Part shown: in pieces, positions 29,861 through 42,370 of the stretch | Layout: each line of letters begins with the position of its first letter | How positions within the stretch are numbered: the first letter of the stretch is position 1 | DNA from: Gonapodya sp. JEL0774 | Taxonomy: Eukaryota > Monoblepharomycota > Monoblepharidomycetes > Monoblepharidales > Gonapodyaceae | Reading direction: 5' to 3' | Length of the DNA: 42,492 nt | NCBI GenBank assembly: GCA_027604505.1 | Contig: JADIIX010000166.1 | Span: forward strand, 1-42,492 | Notes under the pieces: generated by a model | What the model saw: the letters and a program-made list of their open reading frames with translations, nothing else | Told to the model about the DNA's origin: nothing | Databases searched by the model: none | Made by a program: the position numbers and the translations under genes

Positions 29861-31425
29861 TCATTCAACCAGCCGTAAGCTCTTGCGCCGGTTCTTTGCG
29901 TACAAATCCTTGTTCGCGTCCCAAACTTTTTTGAGTGCTGACACGTATCTCTCATGATGCTCATGGACCTGCTCCTCTGTGGGCTCGGGAATGTGGGGCA
30001 TTTCAAGAGGTTCGCCAACAACAGTGTTTATAGGCCGGCGGTATGGGAGCTGAGGAGTCAAGAAATGTCGGGTGAATATACCTTGGAGGTAAGAGAAGTA
30101 CCCACAAATCCATAATTGTAGGTGAAGACTCCACGCCCCGTAATCAGGGGGAATGTAACACCTTGTGGACAAAACACGAAAGCAACCATTAGGTACTCTG
30201 GGATTCCAAAAGAATATGATCGTGTACTTACCAAAGTACTTTTTCAGCCAATGCGAGAACTCGTCACCCTTTTCGCTCTCTGGTCGGTTCCGACGAGAAC
30301 TGATACTTCAGTGTTGTATGAACAACAACTTCATGCACACCACACACCTTTTATGTCCCAAATGTCACCTTCACCAAAAGAGTACATGGGCTGCAGCAAG
30401 ATGAAATCGATAGAGTTCCAATTGATGAAGGAAATTCGCAAAATATGAAAAAGCTTGGGAGATGAACCCACGACCAGCCAAGCACCAAATCTGAGAGCCA
30501 ATTTTACAAAGCCAAATCGGCGGTTGAGAACAAGATCATTGGTGAATGGTCGCTAGAGAAGCAGGAAAAGAATTACGTGAAGGGCAAACTGAACAAAGCT
30601 GCCCATATTCCGCTCACCGCTTTGGATGCTTCTTCCGCTCCACCAACCACAATAACCGCGCTCTCCCCCTTTCCTAGAATGTATTCTAAGCTCTTGCGAT
30701 CAACAGAGACCAACCCCAACCCCAGCAAATATTCCCGAGAAACGGGTACTCGGAAGTTAAGATCTAGCGTGCAAAGATGGATCTTGATCCCAGGAAACAA
30801 GTTTGAGAACCCGGTCGCGTTGGTGGCAAAACTGGTCGTAAATAGGGCTCTGAACATTACTGCTGATCTTTGCCCGCGGAATTTGCTTACTTTCCCCACG
30901 CGCCAACACTAATGACCCCATGAGGATGATAAGCAAATATGTATGGTCGTGTCGGGGGAATGTCTGCTGTTTTGTGTAATCGAATCGGCTGCAAGCACCC
31001 GTTGAGGAATTGAATCCGAGTTGTCTGTGATTGAGCATTCAGTTCCTCGCTCGATCGTGGTGTCACTCACGAAGTATTCGATGAACCACGTCCATACCCG
31101 AAGATTCCTCAAGAACTCCCAGCGCCGCCCACCTCGCTGCTCCGCCCTATCAACGAACACTACCCAGCACACGTAAGGAATAAAAATGGGCCAGCAACTT
31201 GGGTTGATGACAAATAATACAAGTAAACCAAGGAGAAGAAATACTTGGACAACACTATCACGGTCTATATATCATAATCGAAACAACTCGCGGAGATGCT
31301 TTCCTAACTTACCTAAAAAGCACAGCCATGGTTTGAAGTCTTCGCTCAAATGGCACATGAAGTGGTACCCAGTCGACCGGTTCCAATTTCACATCCAGCT
31401 GTTTCGTGGATTCGGGGGTTGACAT
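29861..31425 (-). CDS. DGA1: DGAT2-family acyltransferase (diacylglycerol O-acyltransferase 2-like)
   Basis: Membrane acyltransferase of the ER or lipid droplet that makes triacylglycerol from diacylglycerol and acyl-CoA. Motifs in order: VPLHVPFERRLQTMAVLF at the N-terminus, a hydrophobic stretch leading to IPYVCWVVFVDRAEQRGGRRWEFLRN, the family active-site box YIFAYHPHGVISVGAWG (HPHG), NATGFSNLFPGIKIHLCTLDLNF, VPVSREYLLGLGLVSVDRKS, VIVVGGAEEA, RFGFVKLALRFGAWLV, MYSFGE, and the C-terminal LPYRRPINTVVGEPLEMP followed by HHERYVSALKKVWDANKDLY. All match the family order. At least five introns. Preference for mono- or diacylglycerol cannot be told from sequence. Tandem with glutathione reductase and the amidohydrolase. 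Confidence 0.93.
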
Positions 31426-31646
31426 TGTTCTCTGAATGAATAGCCAGACCTGCGATGAGCAAAGATTAATGATAATGGCTCAGTGTAGAAGGAGCTGATG
31501 CGGTTCAAGTCAGTAATCGAACCAACATCCTTTCTCCTTTGGTCGGGTCTGCTGGATGTGGGGGACAGGTACAACTCTCCAAGCACTAGATATTTCCATA
31601 AGTCTCAAACATGCATCTGTACTTGTTACTGGAGTCTACATGAAAA

Positions 31647-33537
31647 CTAAATTTTCGAGGGAACTCCGGACAATCCATAAACTCTGCGGGCAGTACCCTC
31701 AAACACCTCTTGAATCTGTGCCGGGTTCAGCCCCTCACGTTCGCAACACATGTAGTAGAAGGCAACCAACTCCCCAACAGAAGCACACCAGCGATCCGGG
31801 GGGTAATTGGATCCGTACATACACCTTCGATGACAAAAAGGGGCAAGTGGATCTTGTTTAACTGAAAAACAAGTGGATGGAGTTTTAGAATAAAGTGGGG
31901 GGGCATACACACCTTTCGGCACCGAATTTGGAGATGGTGAATCGAATCATATCACCAAAGCGTCCATCAGAGAGTGTGCGCGCTGTTGGGCCTGGTGCGC
32001 CAGCCACGTTTGTGTAAGGAAACCCTGTTTGTGAGGTTGACATTACAGCAGTGAAAAGAGGGACAGTGGAAAGAGACACATTTGTATTCACCGAGCTCTA
32101 GCATGAGACCCGAAAGCTTGGCATATACGTTTGGGATTCTGAAAAGGGTAGACGTGAGAGTTGGATTTGTGGGCAACATGTGCAACTCACCTCGCATATG
32201 CATCAATGCACTCTTTCCACGTGGCATAAACCATGTCGTCATTTGCAATGTCCACTGGAGTTCCCAGGTGATTCAACACAATTTTGAGTTTTGGGAAAGA
32301 CCGAGCGATAAGTGCAACTGCCACGAGTACTGATCGCATGCTAGTTTTTTCTGTTGTGTGCGTGTTCTGAGAAAAACTAGGGAAAGAACACAAAATTCTC
32401 CCTCCCCTCCACTCACTCATACGGTACCAGAGGTCGAAGACAAAGCCCTCCTTTTCGAGTGTAGCAAAATTTTCCCAGACGTTGGGGCCATAGAGGCGAT
32501 CTGGCTGATCATCCCATGTCTCAGACCGGAAGTTCGGGCCATTTGGCTTTTGGGAGTGACTAGAATGTTTGTGACGGAAAAGATCCAAACCATGAGCAAT
32601 CGCAAACTTACCCGACATCGGATGCCTCTAAAATTGGCGTATCTCTTGTGGGCTCGAAGTTCGGCTTGAAACTGAGCAGGGGCTGATTCCGATGCGGCAG
32701 TGGGCTAAAATTGAGAGAGTAATTGGAACTTAGATGACACTCCAGATAACTCACACATGGTCATATCTATATGCCCTTGGATGCCCGTCCCGACAATATT
32801 TCCACTTTCATGAGCGACACTTTGCACCCACGCAGTTTCGTTGGCCTGGCCAAGAGGGGAGTGATCTGTCCACCCCGCCCTTCAACGTCAAGGAACATGA
32901 GACTACCAGGTGAGGGGCAGGTAGGGTTTACAGAGACATACTCCAAGTAAACTGTAGCGCCCAGGCGAAGACCTGCGTCTTTATAGTCCTGGACAAGGTC
33001 TCGCCAGCCCTAAAAATTTATGGTTCAGCTTTTTGTATCAACGGAGGTGGTTACCATGTAATATGTCACTCACATAGTTGAAAATTGTGTCTGGGTGATG
33101 AGTCCGGGTGAGAGACTGTTTGTCAGACATGAAGTAAATGATGGAGTGCAAATTGCCATAAAGCACGTTTCTTCCCCCTCACCCTTGCGCCGTTCCTTGC
33201 ATGCTCCTCGCTACCGAACAACACGGTGCCCTTTGCGATGGCCCCACTTCGGGCAGGTGGGGGATGAGATGGACCCGGAAATCCGTTCGCTTCCCAATCA
33301 AACCCCACGAATCTCGAATTGGGGCGTGGTTGGGACTCGAGGTGCCATATGTGATGATGGCTTGTAGATGTACGTATGTGATACGGTATGTATTTGGTGT
33401 GGTACTGGTCAGTTGGAGATCATCTTTCGTTCCCTTATCAGATACAATCAGATACCCACGAATCCACGATCGGAAATTTGATTTTGGCGATTGCCTGCTT
33501 GGCATCTTCGGAAAGCGGGGCTGCGCGTGTGGGCATT
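31647..33537 (-). CDS. Amidohydrolase-family TIM-barrel hydrolase (lactone-hydrolase-like)
   Basis: Metal-type amidohydrolase of the group that includes 2-pyrone-4,6-dicarboxylate and L-fucono-lactone hydrolases. It starts MPTRAAPLSEDAKQAIAKIKFPIVD and continues with a spliced His-rich strand (DSHHHIWHLES). Further on: ETAWVQSVAHESGNIVGTG, FQAELRAHKRYANFRGIR, NFATLEKEGFVFDLWYR, SFPKLKIVLNHLGTP, NVYAKLSGLMLELGE and, near the end, CMYGSNYPPDRWCASVGELV with NPAQIQEVFEGTARRVYGL. Conserved His residues (HHH, NHLG) and the late Asp (PPD) are where this family binds metal or catalyses. Many introns, some boundaries uncertain, especially near 32700-33350. Substrate unknown. Divergent from the thiolase-like gene. 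Confidence 0.85.
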
Positions 33538-33642
33538 GATTCCGTTTTCGTTCCCTTCTGATTCGGAAAAGTTTACCCGAACTACATACTTCGACATAAT
33601 CGAAACACTTTATTTAGTGTTGAAGTAAACAACGACAAAGAA
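33538..33642. promoter_or_regulatory. 105-bp divergent intergenic region
   Basis: Lies between the start codons of the amidohydrolase (minus) and the thiolase-like gene (plus), so it must serve both. It has an A/T-rich centre (ACTTTATTTAGTGTTGAAG, 33607-33625); no clear operator. Confidence 0.6.
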
Positions 33643-36166
33643 ATGCAGCAAGCCGTTCCAATCATCATTGGCGTCGCGCAGATACGGAATAAATCAAAAC
33701 GCCTTGACGATGCCAAGGAGCCACTGGTAACGCCCAACTTACCTTGGGGCGGTTGAGGGATCGCTGAAAGCTCATCCGTGTCCTGCAGGAATTGATGGTT
33801 GAAGCCCTTGATGCAGCAATCCGAGATACAGGAGCGGATCCAGAGGTCTTAAAAGAGCTGGTTGGTAACTTACTTCATCGGTGACTAGTTCGCAGTCGTG
33901 TTTAAGTCTGCTTTCTCTCTCTCAGTGCGATGATTTTGTTTCAATGGATATTCAATCGTGGACTTATGAAGACGTTGTGTCGTCCGCTTCGATGAGGATG
34001 GGACTGAAACATGTCCGTACGAAGTGAGTGCCATTTCGCTTCAAAAAGAATAACAAACATGTGAGAGAAGGTAGAACAGTTAAATGACTTTTGCACCCGA
34101 ATCTTGGATGGGAAAAAACAATGTGGACGAGCAGAACTTATGGTCCCGTGGGCGGCAATAACACCGTCAAGCAGCACGATAACGCGGCAAGAAGGGTGGC
34201 ATTGAGACAATCACAGCTGATTCTTGTCGGCGGTGCCGAATGCTGGTATTCACTTAACGCATGGAATACTCAGAAGAAACTCAAACCCCCCCACTGGACG
34301 CCTCCGCCAGCTGGGAAGTACGTCGCCAGCAATACAGATACGCGGGACTGGTCATCGATGGGAAACGAATACGCTAGCCGACACGGTTGAGTGTTAGCAC
34401 TAATTGCAGGCGCACATAACGCACATTGCTGATCCGAGAGCAATTCCACACAGGCATTTACAAACCCATCCAGTGGTACCCTTTATTCGAAGTAGGATTA
34501 CGTGCTCACCTTGGCAAATCTCCCCTGGAGTCACACGAAGAATCTGCCCGAATGTATGCTGGTTTCTCTCGCGTAGCCAACACCAACCCTGTCGCATGGG
34601 CATATGACGATAATGCAAAAACTGAGAAGGAAATTGCAGCCATCAATGAAAAAAACAGGTAAAGGGACTGCATCCAAATTTTTGGCCTTAGAGGTGTTTA
34701 CCCAAGATCACTACCAGAATGATTTGCTACCCATATCCACTTCTTATGAATGCCAATAACTCTGTGAACCAGGCGTTCGGTTCCGTCATAACTTCAACTG
34801 AAGTCGCACGTCGGCTAGGTGTTCCCGAGTCAAAGGTACTTGATAACTTTCGGGCCGCTGAAGCAACATTTTTGAACCTTTTCGCATCTTAGTGGGTCTA
34901 CCTCCACGGTGGCGCTGGAACTTATGATCACCCATCTGTCCTTCACCGGCCGTGCTATTACCGTTCATTTGCAATGGAAGCCTCTTTTGAAGCGGCAGCT
35001 CATGCCGCGGGACTCAAAAGCTTACGGGAATTGGACCTCGTGGATTTGTATAGCTGCTTTCCAGTCATGGTAAAAATGACAGCGAAGCATTTGGGTGTAG
35101 ATGCTTTAGGGAGAGATAAACCCTTGACTCTTTGCGGAGGGAACACGTAAGCTCATTTTGAAGTGTTTGATTCGAGGAAGAGGGTCCAACTTCTCTATCT
35201 TATTGCTTTCCGTAGATTTTTTGGTGGCGTCAACTGTAGGTTATCATCCGCACTCAATAGGCTGACGCTCCTTCTGCCGGTCCCCAACCTGCGTCAACCT
35301 TGATCCCGTATCAAAAACGTATTGTTGTTCCCCAAACAGACTCTGGTCATGCCATTAACGCCATGGTTCGCGCAATCCGGGAGGGGAAGGGTAGAACAGG
35401 TCTCGTTCATGGAAACGGTGAGCTTTTTGTTGCCAATTGGTGTCCCTTTCTTTTGTCTTTTCTTCCCACCTACAAATGTCATGATCTCTGCTGTCGGTCT
35501 CCTTTCACCAGGCGAGTTCGTCACTGTTCGTATCCAACCATCCTCGGTTCGCCCGACTTATTCGCTGCTCAACGCTGTTTCACCCTTCTCCAGAAACACC
35601 ATGTTCTCATACTCGGGCGGGATCCTCGCCCTGCCGATAGCTTGTACCCAGACCAGAACCCACTCCCCGAACTCTTTCCACCACCGCTCACAGTCCCTGA
35701 AGTCGTGGAACGGTGCCCTAGAGAGGGTGCCTGGTGCGTAGTTGAGACATTCACGTTTGGTAAGTTAGCAGTTTGACCGCGTTTCTTGTAATCCTTGAAG
35801 CAAGCTCTCACCTACATTGCCACACTACCTTTTGGGCCCTCTGTGATTCAGAATACGACCGTGCAAACCGCCCCACGCTCGGATTCGTGGTTGGTCGGCT
35901 GCTCGCACGGAGGGAGGATTCGTATTCCAATAAAAGGTTTTTGGCCAACGTGGACACAACAAAGGAGCCAGCGACAGTAGCGGTGAGTTGGATGTTGGGG
36001 AAAATCGCCGCGAACTTCGGTGTGAAAGATCAACATGTTGTTTTCCCCGCTCTGTGGGAAGGTTATGACATCATTCCATGTGGAGGCAGTTGGGCTGAAG
36101 GGTTGGGTATGGGCCGATGTGACTGGACGGAACTGGTTTCGGCTCGCCCATCCAGAAAAACTTTGA
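33643..36166 (+). CDS. Thiolase-like protein (acetyl-CoA acetyltransferase superfamily, with added C-terminal domain)
   Basis: Thiolase-fold enzyme of the bacterial-type thiolase-like group; the exact reaction is uncertain. Start MQQAVPIIIGVAQIRNKS is the typical first strand. Then ALDAAIRDTGADPEVLKE, DDFVSMDIQSWTYEDV, the loop YGPVGGNNTVKQHDNAARR, LVGGAECWYSLNAW, WYPLFEVGLRAHLG, ESARMYAGFSRVANTNP, NNSVNQAFGSVITSTEVA, SKWVYLHGGAGTYDH, DLVDLYSCFPVMV, LTLCGGNTFFGGVN, GHAINAMVRAIREGKG and GLVHGNG. The tail ETFTFEYDRANRPTLGFVVGRLL through AVGLKGWVWADVTGRNWFRLA matches the extra C-terminal domain of these proteins. Stop at 36166 requires an intron at 35982-36084. About ten introns, several approximate. 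Confidence 0.85.
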
Positions 36167-36453
36167 GAACCCCTTCAAATTTGGTTCCAAGCCCCAATAT
36201 GTTATCGTTCATGGTAACAAACGGGCTACGGAGTCTATTTGTCTTTGTAAAATTGCCTCCCACACTTCAGTGGATAAGGTTTTTAAGAAATTATCAAGAG
36301 CTTCTGACCCAACCTCTAGGAGTGCAAACAACTGTGTAACCGCAACATTGAAGGACCCCGCGGTGGTGCACCAGACCGGTGGTGGAAGACCCACCCTCAA
36401 TTCAAACACTCCGCACAAACAGGGCTCGATACACTTGCGAGGTCCGGAAGACG
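36167..36453. other. Intergenic between thiolase-like and kinase genes
   Basis: 287 bases with no recognised product. Open frames run through it, including an in-frame extension of the kinase to an ATG at 36379, but I see no motif. Probably 3' UTR of one gene and promoter of the next. Confidence 0.55.
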
Positions 36454-39400
36454 ATGGCTTCGGAGGCAGCTAAAACGAGTAGAAGATCCTCAGGACAGAG
36501 CGAGACCGTGGAACGGTGGACGAGTTTGGGTCAGGGTTCTTCAAAAGGTGGACGTGGTTTGGGTTCATTTGGAGGAGTGGAGCGACGTACTGGAACAGGC
36601 GAAGGCATAGGAATGAGCGTTAAAGCCGGAGCAAGTGCAAGTAGAGCTGGAAATGGACTTCGAGCACCAACAGAGCGGACTTTGTTGGACGAAGTGTTTG
36701 AAATTGGTGACATTGAGATTGCCCGAGGGTCTTTCGGGTCAGTCCGAACTTGCAAGATGCTCGGAAACTTATCAAAAGGAGTACAGATTGGGAGAAAGAC
36801 GAGCAGAGGTGGCAATTTAGGTGTGGGCTCGGAAGGCGACACTTATGACCACGTTGACAAAGATATGGAGTGGCGCACCAAGATGCTCGCATGCAAGTCA
36901 ATCAACCACCCGCGCAACGATTCCCTCCAACATGCCACCCCCTCTGCAAATCTCGCTTCTTCAGTTTCTCCCGTCTTTCCGGCCTCACTCCCGTCCCCTT
37001 CGTCCAGAGCATCCCCTAGTCCTCCCACTTTTAAGTTGCTTTGCCGTCTTCCACTACCTCCTCCTTCACTTCCACAAATATACCCCTCTTCGCCCTCACA
37101 CACGGTCGTTCAGAACCCTTCTGCGCGCCTCCTTCTCTCACTTCTCACTGAGGCTTTTGTCCCCCTGGCACTGTCCCATCCAAACCTCCTCCCCACCCGT
37201 TACATCACCCGTGATGCTGGCGCAACTCACATCATTTCTGACTGGCTCGAAGGGCCCACGCTTGCGGACTGGGTCAGGAGAGGTTGGCCAATTTCCGAGA
37301 CACTCGGTTTGTCCTCCACTCCCAAAGCAAGGGACAGGCGGGACAAGCGAGACCGTGTTGACACAGATGGACTGATAAGAGCTGAGGCAGCTGTCGAAAA
37401 AAGGGCCAGAGAAGAAAAGGAGAGGGAGAAACTTGTGGGGAGGGTGTGGAGGGAATGCCTGGAGGCCGTTGGTGAGTTGCATATCAAACCCTCACGGGCG
37501 TCAGTGATGAGCGTCACTCGAGCATTACTTAAGTCGAGCGCATCAGTTGCGAGCACATGAGGTTTTGTTTTCCTCTGAGCGTGATATTCAGTCGCTCATC
37601 TGCAACTGTCCCTCATCCCTCCAGCTCACTTGCACCACCACGGTATCGCCCACCGTGACATCAAACTCGCAAATTTTGTCCTTTGTCGATCCACGTACCA
37701 CTCGCCCTCTCCCACATCCTTGTTTGCGGTAAGCCGTCTTGCTTGAACAACATCCACCGATCTTTCCGAGCATTCTACAACACCCCACTACTTCACATCA
37801 AACTTCAGGTTCCTCGTGTCGTTCTTCTCGATTTTGGCTCAGCCACCCTTCAGCCATCCGACCACCGTCGTTGCGGCACTCTCTCGTATATGGCCCCTGA
37901 AGTTCTTCGAGGTGGCCTTCTACCTCCACGCACCCCTTGTAGCGCAACGCTCTCAAGTATTTCCCACTCACCCTCCGCGTTTTCGCTCCTCCTCCCGTAT
38001 CAATCCTTACCACCCGACGTTTGGTCTCTTGGTATCGTACTGCACGCCCTCTGGTATGGATCGACTCCGTGGCCAGAGGAGGGCGTGTCGGCCCGTGAGC
38101 GGCTGAAACGAATGATGAGTGCGAGTGAAGGAAGAACTTGGGAAAGACGAGGAGATGCAAAATGTGAGTGTGTGGTATTGGGCATGACAATGGACTAGAG
38201 TTGTCGTCGCAGTTTCTGGAAAGAGTCTCATTGTTAATGATGCATCGATACAGCTATTCCTCATCTACTTTCCCACCTTCTTCAACCTGACCCTTCTTTG
38301 CGTCCTACATGCGATCAACTACTCACATACCCGAATCCCTATATCCTTGACGACACGGAATTTGCGAGAGGTTTCTGGGGAGGAGGGGTACAAGGATCAC
38401 AGGTTTCGAGCTGCATAACAGCAGAGCCTGTTGTAGCAAACCAGAACCCCTCCTGGCGTCCCTCCTTCGGATCAGCGTCCGCAACGAGTCCCGCTACCGT
38501 CGCTTTGCTTTCAGAGACGGCAACTGCCAGAACGAGGCTCGGAAAGAGGAACAGGGAGGCTACAAAGGAGAGTTTGAGGGCAGTTTTCCGGAGGATATTC
38601 GGAAAGAATGGTGCATCCGGTTGCCCCAGGTTAGGAAGAAAAGGACAGGGGCAACCTTGCCTGGACAATTCTGTAGCCCAACACGGTCTCCCGCGAAGTG
38701 CTTCTGATGTGGACTCACTCGCATTTGTTGACGTTTCGAAGAGCACAAGTTTTGATAATGACCTGGAACACAAGGGCAACATTGTTCAAGTGAAGATCCT
38801 GCAGATGCATGATGCATTACACAGTCACGACCAACCCGGTCCATCCGACTCTAACGATTACTTGCATAAACCTTCTTGCGCTGCCGACATTGACGCCACT
38901 GCCACGACCGACTCGGACGCTGCTACGGCATCGGTGTCTGGAAGTTTTGGCGACTTTGACTTCTCTCGAGAAGAAGACGGTTCGGGTGCACCAGTCAGCC
39001 CTGCGTCGTTTTCGGTGCATCATGGTAGCGGAGGGGAGGATGGAGTGGATGGGCAAGGGACGGACATGACGGAGCGGACGAGCTCAGACGGTGAAGGTGG
39101 TATGAGGCTGTTTGCATTGGATGGAGACACCGAGGCTGGAACGGAAGGGGCAGTAGATTCTGCTGACGAACGTTTTCAAAGAGATATTGGTGCAATTTCT
39201 GTGAAAAACAATTCTGGGGCCAAGATACATCTCAAGGGCAGGTATGAGCTGTTTGGGGAGTTTGGGATTGAGGAGGGCGGAAGGAGGAACATGTGCGCGC
39301 CATCTATCTCAACTGTTGCGGAGGTGGATGAGATGGAAGGAGGATATTGCTCTGGATTTGACGAGACTCCGAGACAGTTGCTTGCTGGAGAAGATGTCCA

Positions 39401-40403
39401 AATGGGGATACAGATTGTAGCCCCCAAGAGGATCGCTGATGTGGGGCGAGACACCATGATGTCAGTGGGGTCCGTTGCAACAGTGGCAGAGACTTTGGGG
39501 TGTTCGCCGGCAAAGTTTGGTGTCGCGAGGGCACCGTTCGAAGTAGAGCTGGTCGGTAACAGAGTCGAGGACATGGGGATTGTAGATTCTGTGGAGGACA
39601 ACGATGATGCATCATTACCGGCGGTTGAAGTAGACAGGGATTTAAACTTGGGTTTTGCCTGCGACAACCCACTTCAGGTGTTGCGCCGAGTCGTCACCAC
39701 CGGTGCTACTTTACACAAGTCGTCGTCCACTTCTGCCATCAAGGGAAGTCACCCGGCCTTGGCATGCGACGATTCGACCGAGGAGCTCACACTTCGTCTG
39801 GTGCGGTCCTCGTCAGACCCGGTGCTGAGCTACAGCATGCAAGGTGCCGACGTTGAGGCTGGAGTTCTGCAGAAGATCAAGCAGGGGATAGCTCCGAAAG
39901 CCCCACTTCCGATCTCGTGGTCTGAGATTTGGGAACAATGCCAACAGGCGAGTGGAGCGAGGAGGCGGCGAAGTGGGAGACGATGGGGAAGCAGGGGGAG
40001 CAGTGATAGTGGGGAAACGGACACCTCGTCGATGGTTTACGAGGCGCCCCAACCTCAAGTGCCCGTGCACCAGACGCAGGTGGACCTGGAAAAACTGCGC
40101 TCTTTTGGTGCGATGCCTGTCGAGGAGCAGGCGAGGCGATTGGCGAGGTGGATCGATGCGAGGATGGAAAAAGTGAACCCTGATGGCCGGTACAAAGGAA
40201 ATCTGACTGGATGGGTGGAGTCCGTGCTGGGCAAGAGTGAGACGTTGGATAATAGTATCAGCGATGACTGGCCATGCGAGGTGGCTCCAGACCCTGTCAA
40301 TATCGAAGAAACCCGGAGAGATTCCAAGGGGAAGGAGCATGCCGTAATAAGGGACAGGAGCCGAGACACCAAGCACGCCGAGGGCCGATGGTGGTGGAAA
40401 TAA
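36454..40403 (+). CDS. Serine/threonine protein kinase with about 700-residue C-terminal tail
   Basis: Predicted active protein kinase. N-terminal disordered segment, then the glycine loop IARGSFGSVRTCKM, a probable catalytic Lys in MLACKSI, a Pro/Ser-rich insertion of about 65 residues, HIISDWLEGPTLADWV (hinge region), AHLHHHGIAHRDIKLANFVL (catalytic loop, rebuilt by splicing 37471 to 37625), VVLLDFGSATL (DFG), GTLSYMAPEVL, PPDVWSLGIVLHALWYGSTPW and QPDPSLRPTCDQLL, which closes the domain. The last exon (about 38255-40403) encodes a long tail without known domains: acidic and Ser-rich patches, with GRYELFGEFGIEEGG and LPISWSEIWEQCQQASGARRRRSGRRWG as the more ordered parts. Family within the kinase group not recognised. 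The start at 36454 (MASEAAKT) is preferred; 36379 is possible. Confidence 0.87.
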
Positions 40404-40861
40404 TGGATCAAACTCGCAGGGAATACCGATGAAGAAAACATCTGGGATCAGACGATTTACTTTCAATTTGTGATCTATGGGAACCGGATATACCAATGCT
40501 TGCATCGCATTACATACAAGTCTGTATAACATTTAAGCATATGTTTAAGATGTGAATGAATTTTGGCTGAAACACAATGATCCACTTCTGGCACGATTCC
40601 AGATCTGTTTTTTCCTTTCTTATTCCGACTCCTGGCACTCATGGCATTGCAACAGGGCATGTTTAGAGGGATCCGCGAGGTGAGTGCCTGGTGAATTTGT
40701 TGACAGGGGTTGGAGCAGAAAAAGGTAGAAAGGGAAGGGGTGGGGCAACCACTCGAACCCACTCTAAACCGAGTCACGCTGTCCTCGACTCTAAAATGAA
40801 AATGAATGCCCCAAACTCTCATCCTAAACAGTGCACAGGTGAGCAAAGGGAAGTCTGCTCA
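40404..40861. other. Convergent 3' region, no supportable gene
   Basis: 458 bases between the stops of two convergent genes; it should hold both 3' UTRs. Short frames on both strands carry no recognisable motif. Confidence 0.6.
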
Positions 40862-42370
40862 CTAGGGAGCACGATCGTCCACTTTGCGATAATCTGTAGA
40901 AAGGTGCCCAAAGTCCGTGGGACGCGCATCTATTTCACCTGCTCCAACATTGTGGGCTCCGATGAGCCACGCCAGTGGGTGAGTTGTTCCTCTGCCATTG
41001 AATTTTGACAAATCCGACAAGACAGACCGCACACTACACGTAGTGGGTGCCACCTGCAGAATCGCTTTGATGATTCCCTTGAGAAGGATGGCCTGTTCCA
41101 CACGATCATGGGATTTGTGGTGTCTGATCTCGAGTCTGAGGGTTCGCAGATTTGGTGCAGCACTGACAATGGTACAGCCGAGAGTAGTCGTGCCATCGGC
41201 CATGCCTGCGTACGTTGGAGAGTCCACATCGGGGATGTAGATTCCCAGTGTGAGTTCTTGAAGCTTGTGGAGGGTGGGGAACGGCCGACCACCAACGAAT
41301 CCGTCTGTCGGAAGATAATGATCCACAAGTGCCCCCTCCCTCAACCAAACTGTTCCCATTGTCTCCACGTTTGGAAAAGTGAACGGTACTTCCAGGAATC
41401 CCGAGACGAACTCGCGAGCAGGATTACGAAGACCAGATCGAACGCTGACCACTTCGCACCGTCTCTCCAGCGACACGTTTTGCCGAACACATTCACCCGC
41501 TGCAAAGTCGAGAATGTCTAGTCCCTCGAGGTGGGTCACACCTGGCAGCTTTGTGAGGACGGCGGTAAGGTTCTCGCCGCTCTCCTTACTGGTTTCGGTC
41601 CAATCGTCTACACAAAACTCGCGGACGTAACAATGGGGCATTGAACCTGCCAAACTTTCCATCATCAAGCCGACATTGTCCGGGTATGAGGTCTGGAGAG
41701 ATGAGACAAACGGGTGTGCCACCGCGAGGGTGACCAGCTTCCGCATGACCAGCAAGTCTGACGAGTGTCGTCGTCGCACGTTCACAGAAAACGTCGAAAT
41801 AACAGGCTTGATGCTGTCTGGGCGGCGAGCGAGGCCCAGTTGCCCAAGTTGGGTGAGACATCTCGCGAGCTCTGTTTGGTCCGCAAACTTGGGCGGTGTC
41901 GCAATGAAACGTAAAACGACAGCCTCCAAGCTGTCGAAGTCGCCCTGGCGAATACTGTACATTGACAAGAACATGCTGGCGCGAAGGCTTGCCCACATTT
42001 TGGTTCCCGACTGTCTGTCGACAACCTCGACAAACTGCCGAGGGATATCAATATTGAACCCGCCGTCGGCCCAATCCGCTACATTGAGCGTGCACTCGAC
42101 GGTGATGGGCTGGCCTGGGCGACACCCTGGGACCGCTTCAAGCGATGCTAAGCGGAACTGCCGCGATATTGTCGAAGCCACGCCGAGAAAGACTGTGGGC
42201 GGAAGGAAGCGCAGGATGTGACAAAGAGTTTCGATAGGGAGGGAGTGGATGGAAGTAGGAGGATTTGGCATGGTAGGAACGGGATGGGTTGGAGAAGATT
42301 GCGAGAAGATTGCAATAAGTGGTTGGCGAGTGCTCGAGAGTGTCGCACACAGCACACGGGCTAAAGTCAT
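40862..42370 (-). CDS. F-box protein, single exon
   Basis: Probable substrate adaptor of an SCF ubiquitin ligase. An intron-free frame of 502 codons; the internal ATG at 42271 (MPNPPTSIHS) lies just before the F-box and is the likelier start, giving 469 residues. The F-box reads SIHSLPIETLCHILRFLPPT followed by VASTISRQFRLAS, which has the expected LP..L..IL..L and later R....S pattern. The rest has recurring Leu-rich stretches (LVTLAVAHPFVSSLQ, LPGVTHLEGLDILDF, LHKLQELTLGIYIP, APNLRTLRLEIR) typical of irregular leucine-rich repeats in such adaptors. The substrate cannot be inferred. The only multi-hundred-codon gene here without introns. Confidence 0.82.
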   Translation of the reverse strand: MTLARVLCATLSSTRQPLIAIFSQSSPTHPVPTMPNPPTSIHSLPIETLCHILRFLPPTVFLGVASTISRQFRLASLEAVPGCRPGQPITVECTLNVADWADGGFNIDIPRQFVEVVDRQSGTKMWASLRASMFLSMYSIRQGDFDSLEAVVLRFIATPPKFADQTELARCLTQLGQLGLARRPDSIKPVISTFSVNVRRRHSSDLLVMRKLVTLAVAHPFVSSLQTSYPDNVGLMMESLAGSMPHCYVREFCVDDWTETSKESGENLTAVLTKLPGVTHLEGLDILDFAAGECVRQNVSLERRCEVVSVRSGLRNPAREFVSGFLEVPFTFPNVETMGTVWLREGALVDHYLPTDGFVGGRPFPTLHKLQELTLGIYIPDVDSPTYAGMADGTTTLGCTIVSAAPNLRTLRLEIRHHKSHDRVEQAILLKGIIKAILQVAPTTCSVRSVLSDLSKFNGRGTTHPLAWLIGAHNVGAGEIDARPTDFGHLSTDYRKVDDRAP

